DNA of 51,960 nucleotides, from positions 1 to 51,960 of the forward strand of contig JAPSHL010000001.1 in assembly GCA_031179905.1 (NCBI GenBank), given 5' to 3'. This document shows, in pieces, positions 48,655 to 51,960 of the stretch. The first letter of the stretch is position 1. Each line of letters opens with the position of its first letter. This stretch comes from Bacillus sp. (in: firmicutes). Lineage in GTDB: Bacteria > Bacillota > Bacilli > Bacillales > Cytobacillaceae. The notes under the pieces were generated by a model that searched no databases, had not been told where the DNA came from, and saw only the letters and a list, made by a program, of their open reading frames with translations. The translations under genes were made by a program, and so were the position numbers.

Positions 48655-50015
48655 TTGAATATATCCTCAGGCTTTTTAATGCTTTGTTCATACAAATAGA
48701 TAGCATATTCCAATGACATTCTTCTTGTAAGCAAATCATCTTTTTTTAGTGAACTGTGTTTAAAGATGCTTCTTCCTGGTTTAGAATTCGCCTCAAAAAG
48801 CCATACTCTCCCTTTACGGTCAATTCCGATATCAAAGCCAATCTCACCTATTGTTCCTTCTGTGTATTTCTCCAGTGTTTTAGATATTCTTAACGCTGAA
48901 CCGTTAAGCTTTTCTTTCAGCAGTTCTTTTTCATTATCAAGGTCAAAGAGCTCGTCAATCGACTTAACGATACCACCGCTGTTCATATGTGTAGTTGCAC
49001 TGCCTGTTCCGGCAATTTTGGCGGCAATTGCTGTGACTTCCCATATACCTTGTTTATTCTTATTGGTATGGACTCGGAAATCAATTGGTTTTTTCTCTGA
49101 TCGCATCAGATGAATTCCTTGCTGTACAAGAAGGCCGGAAATATCTGTTTTTGCTGTAATATGCTGCACCAGCTTTTCCAAAGTATCGAATTTCAGGAGT
49201 CGTTTTTCTCCGCTTGGTTCTTTAAAGCGTGTATAGTAGTTTGCGTCTTTCTTATTATAGATAACTTGATATATTCCCTTTCCAAGACTGCCATTCTTCG
49301 GCTTAATGTAAATATGTCCATAGTTGCTCAGCATTCGTTCAACTACAGAAAAAGAGGTGAATGGAAGGGTTTCTGGCAAGAAGTCTGCAATGCTGTCTTC
49401 CTGGAGCAAACGTTCATAAATATCGAGCTTGTTAAAGAACCCTGGATTATACCACGGAATCAAATACTCCTGCTGGAGACGCTCCTTTACCTTCTTTATT
49501 TTTGGCAAACCCTCTATTCGGCGGTTTGGGATACGATCATAAATAACGTCCGGAAAAGGGACTTCAAACCGTATCCAGCCATCGTGATAAAACAGCCCGT
49601 TAATTGTGCCTTTTTCCCAATTAATATGCTGAGCTCCGAATAAAAAGGCGGTGACACCTGCTGTGTTTTGGACGGCTAACAGCTTCGAAAAGATAATAGT
49701 GCGGTCACCGATAGGTCTTACTTCAACTGCGCTGAAGCCAGAGGTGAATATTCCGACAAGCGGCCCAAAATAAAGGACTTCATCATCAAAAAATACATGT
49801 AAGACGGGAGAGGTTGGCGGTATTTTTAATGCTAAGAACAGGTCTTGACTTATTCTGACCACATTGCCTCCAAACTTTTGGACAGTGATGGAGGCATTTA
49901 CTTTAATTGTTCCAAAGGCAACTCGATTGAGCTTACGTGGAATCGCAGCATCTGCAGGCAGGTAGATTGTATTTGTGCAATCATTTATCACGTCAATAGA
50001 GTAAAGTTTTTTCAT
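48651..50015 (-). CDS. yheD: YheD-like endospore coat-associated ATP-grasp protein (454 aa)
   Basis: Length matches B. subtilis YheD (about 453 aa). The N-terminal extension (SIDVINDCTNTIYLPAD to ~80) is longer than in the neighbouring copies. GPLVGIFTSGF, DVIYDRIPNRR and IPWYNPGFFNKLDIYERLL follow. The ATP-grasp region has YIKPKNGSLGKGIYQV near residue 255 and GEIGFDIGIDRKGRVWLFEANSKPGR near residue 390 with the metal ligands Asp, Glu and Asn. ATG 50015 is chosen because GAGGAGG lies seven bases before; a longer reading runs into the upstream gene. It overlaps the upstream YheC-like gene by 23 bases. Presumably made in the mother cell; function unproven. Confidence 0.9.
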   Translation of the reverse strand: MKKLYSIDVINDCTNTIYLPADAAIPRKLNRVAFGTIKVNASITVQKFGGNVVRISQDLFLALKIPPTSPVLHVFFDDEVLYFGPLVGIFTSGFSAVEVRPIGDRTIIFSKLLAVQNTAGVTAFLFGAQHINWEKGTINGLFYHDGWIRFEVPFPDVIYDRIPNRRIEGLPKIKKVKERLQQEYLIPWYNPGFFNKLDIYERLLQEDSIADFLPETLPFTSFSVVERMLSNYGHIYIKPKNGSLGKGIYQVIYNKKDANYYTRFKEPSGEKRLLKFDTLEKLVQHITAKTDISGLLVQQGIHLMRSEKKPIDFRVHTNKNKQGIWEVTAIAAKIAGTGSATTHMNSGGIVKSIDELFDLDNEKELLKEKLNGSALRISKTLEKYTEGTIGEIGFDIGIDRKGRVWLFEANSKPGRSIFKHSSLKKDDLLTRRMSLEYAIYLYEQSIKKPEDIFK

Positions 50016-51087
50016 TGCTGTTCCTCCTCTGTCCATCGCGCAGCATGGCTGCATAGGCTAGCGGTGCTTTATACAGCTTTTCACTCAATTCTGGGTATGC
50101 CTGTAGGATGACTTTTCTGCCAGGCTTGCTGTTGATGTCGATTATCCATAGCGAGCCATTGTCTGTGATTCCAATATCAATACCTAACTCGAATAGAGCA
50201 GGAAAAGATTGTTCAAGCACAGGCGGAAGGCTTGAAAGGATATCATTTATTTCATTTTCAATAAAGTTCTTCATTTTATATGGAGCAGAATCAAGCCATT
50301 GCTTAAAAGGAATTACTTCAGCACCTGCACTAAGATTAGAGATGATTCTGTCTTTAGCGCCAAGTCTTATGCCCTTTTCAATAATATCCCATTTGTTTTG
50401 CTCGTTTTTTTGAAGCAATGCTCTAATATCAAAAGGCTGATTATCCTGATTGCATAATGGTAAATAGCCTTGGCTTAAGTAATCATTTTTTTGAAGCAGC
50501 TGTGTCAGCCAACGGGAGAATTTCTCTTTATCTTTAAAAATGTGTTCTACATGTCTCTCTTTTTTATCAGTCTTGACAAAGATGCGATGATTCTGTTCTT
50601 TAATAAAATAAATGCCGTTCCCTTGTGAACCATTAATTGGTTTTAGCATAAGCGGATTAATAAATTGAAGATCTTCTAACAGTTCTTCGGCAGAACTTAC
50701 TAGTTTTGACTTAGGGATGTAGGCGTTAAGCTTTGAAGTTTTCAATACCTCATAAAGCTTAAGCTTGTTTGGCAGCCCATTTCCGATAAACACACTGTCC
50801 TTTTTCTGTTTCAGCCACTCAACAATATTTTTACATTGTTTAGAATGAGAATCTTCTTGATAGTAGCAGCGGTCATACAAATAGGAAGGAACGGGAAAGT
50901 CTCTCGTAATCCAGCAGTTTTGCTCGTTATCGAAAACCTTGCCAGAAACCTTTTCTGTAAGGGGGTTATAGCTCGAAGGTACAAAATGATAAACTTCAAA
51001 GGCCATAGATTTCCCTAATTTAGCAATTTCCGTGACATAGCTTTTTTCATTTTCTAATGAGAGTGACATGATTCCAAAACTAGCCAT
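49993..51087 (-). CDS. yheC: YheC-like endospore coat-associated ATP-grasp protein (364 aa)
   Basis: Length matches B. subtilis YheC (about 363 aa). The N-terminus MASFGIMSLSLENEKSY is followed by VPSYLYDRCYY. The ATP-grasp region shows LMLKPINGSQGNGIYFI near residue 155 and FELGIDIGITDNGSLWIIDINSKPGR near residue 315. The start has GGAGAAC at good distance, and the gene begins inside the previous gene's end (eight-base overlap). Together with yheD it forms the core of the operon. ATP-grasp ligase activity is likely from the fold, but no substrate is known. Confidence 0.9.
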   Translation of the reverse strand: MASFGIMSLSLENEKSYVTEIAKLGKSMAFEVYHFVPSSYNPLTEKVSGKVFDNEQNCWITRDFPVPSYLYDRCYYQEDSHSKQCKNIVEWLKQKKDSVFIGNGLPNKLKLYEVLKTSKLNAYIPKSKLVSSAEELLEDLQFINPLMLKPINGSQGNGIYFIKEQNHRIFVKTDKKERHVEHIFKDKEKFSRWLTQLLQKNDYLSQGYLPLCNQDNQPFDIRALLQKNEQNKWDIIEKGIRLGAKDRIISNLSAGAEVIPFKQWLDSAPYKMKNFIENEINDILSSLPPVLEQSFPALFELGIDIGITDNGSLWIIDINSKPGRKVILQAYPELSEKLYKAPLAYAAMLRDGQRRNSNEKTLLY

Positions 51088-51960
51088 CTTGTTGTTCTCC
51101 TTTTTTTATATGTGGAAAAGAAAGGCTTAAACAATATTCCAATAATGCCTTTGTGGAGGGCCTGATTTTATTATTTGTTGCCGAATCAAGATTTTTGGAG
51201 GGCTTAGAATTAACTTCAATAATCCAAAGTCCTCCATGTACATCAATGCCCATATCAATGCCGAGTTCGCCTAAATCGCCGGTTATTTGCGAAGAAAGGG
51301 CGTCAGCTGTCTTGAGAGATATCTCTTTAAACTGCTGCTCCACATACTTCCCTAATACTTCACTAAATAGTGTTTGCAGTACTGACTTTGCAGGAATCAT
51401 TTCTGCTCCCTGATATAAGTTGGCGACGAATGATTCAGGTTGGGCACATCTTGCAACAATAGAGGTGATTTTCCACTGTTGCTGAATATCTTTATGGCAG
51501 AGAATTCTAAAATCAAGTGAACGGTTATGGTACTGCTGAAAGTTTATGCCCTCCTGACAAATATAGGCACGTTTTTCTGTCAGACGCTGAAGCCAATTCC
51601 ATAGTTTATTAAGTGAAGAAAAGAAGTGGATTTTTCCTTTTTCTTTTCCGGAGGAAATGCTTGATTTCCATGCCTGTTCCTCCCGGCGTATCTGAATGAT
51701 CTGACGGCCTTGACTGCCATGAATTGGCTTTATATATACAGTGTTGAATTTGGTTAACATCGCCTCTAGTGCTTCTTTTGAGAACAGCTTTGTTTCTGGT
51801 ATATATTTCTTTAATTCAGTATGTTTCATTAATATTGTGGAAATATCATATTTGGAAAAGAATTGTGCATTAAAGATTGGTATTTGTCGTCTTTGCAGAT
51901 TCTTTTTTAGTTCTTTAAACTGGATGGAAGCCTCTGCCTTTCTTACGTGAAGGCAGAGGC
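51080..51960 (-). CDS. YheC/YheD-family ATP-grasp protein, copy 4 (N-terminus outside the window)
   Basis: The frame is open to the right edge, so the true start lies beyond 51960. Upstream of the first in-window ATG, the residues RRQIPIFNAQFFSKYDISTI match the IPxFNxxFxxKxxxYxxL segment shared by the other three copies, proving the gene begins further out. ATP-grasp motifs are YIKPIHGSQGRQIIQI and LGELGIDMGIDVHGGLWIIEVNSKP near the C-terminus. Its stop overlaps the yheC-like start by eight bases. A perfect 11-bp inverted repeat (51930-51960) sits in its coding sequence at the window edge. Confidence 0.85.
   Translation of the reverse strand, partial: LCLHVRKAEASIQFKELKKNLQRRQIPIFNAQFFSKYDISTILMKHTELKKYIPETKLFSKEALEAMLTKFNTVYIKPIHGSQGRQIIQIRREEQAWKSSISSGKEKGKIHFFSSLNKLWNWLQRLTEKRAYICQEGINFQQYHNRSLDFRILCHKDIQQQWKITSIVARCAQPESFVANLYQGAEMIPAKSVLQTLFSEVLGKYVEQQFKEISLKTADALSSQITGDLGELGIDMGIDVHGGLWIIEVNSKPSKNLDSATNNKIRPSTKALLEYCLSLSFPHIKKGEQQDG
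51930..51960. repeat. Perfect 11-bp inverted repeat inside the edge gene
   Basis: GCCTCTGCCTT (51930-51940) and AAGGCAGAGGC (51950-51960) around nine bases. No T-run follows on either strand within the window, so it is not an evident terminator. Confidence 0.6.

Noticed and set aside
1..51960. CRISPR array, IS elements, prophage or integron in the window
   Set aside because: No regularly spaced repeats, transposase, integrase or phage structural genes were found.

Overview
The window looks like chromosome from a low-GC, endospore-forming Bacillaceae. Spore genes point that way: an alpha/beta-type small acid-soluble spore protein and four YheC/YheD-type coat-associated ATP-grasp proteins. So do Bacillus-type genes (yhcT/yhcU/yhcX, yhdB, msmX, bmrC/bmrD) and strong Gram-positive ribosome binding sites with frequent TTG and GTG starts. 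The genus cannot be fixed from sequence alone; a Niallia/Cytobacillus/Bacillus-like organism is plausible. No rRNA, canonical tRNA, IS element, prophage or CRISPR array was seen.

Left part (1-2420): the end of a coiled-coil protein, a divergent pair of XRE-type regulators sharing a promoter region full of GTTAAC palindromes, and proC.

The most distinctive block is 2460-13330, a likely single operon. A promoter and a structured leader ending in an intrinsic terminator come first. Then follow an HPt-REC-GGDEF-REC diguanylate cyclase, a membrane-anchored HEAT-repeat protein, a processive family 2 glycosyltransferase without PilZ domain, a membrane-anchored glycoside hydrolase with a CBM9-like tail, a stand-alone receiver and a hybrid histidine kinase. 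The parts fit a closed phosphorelay (kinase His to kinase REC to HPt of the cyclase to the other receivers) that would tune c-di-GMP and a secreted polysaccharide. Spacing is tight, with start/stop overlaps.

Middle part (13-37 kb): mostly ordinary accessory and housekeeping genes. These include two YitT-family membrane proteins, a LacI-type regulator, Pit phosphate transporter with its DUF47 partner, two GNATs, SDR and aldo/keto reductases, pseudouridine synthase, YhcU/YhcX, carboxypeptidase, an ABC exporter with an SGNH hydrolase, CorA, nitroreductase, an orphan OmpR-type regulator, two CNNM/CorC-type proteins and a chemoreceptor with a sigma-D-like promoter.

Right part (37-52 kb): an HPr-like protein without the phosphorylatable histidine, a decayed MFS pseudogene, and a drug-inducible-looking heterodimeric ABC exporter (bmrC/bmrD) behind a leader peptide and attenuator. 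Then come the SASP gene with a sigma-G promoter and a tRNA-like 5' leader carrying an encoded CCA, msmX with a cre-like site, a PucR/CdaR-type regulator, a 55-residue gene, and a run of four overlapping yheC/yheD paralogues, the last running off the right edge.
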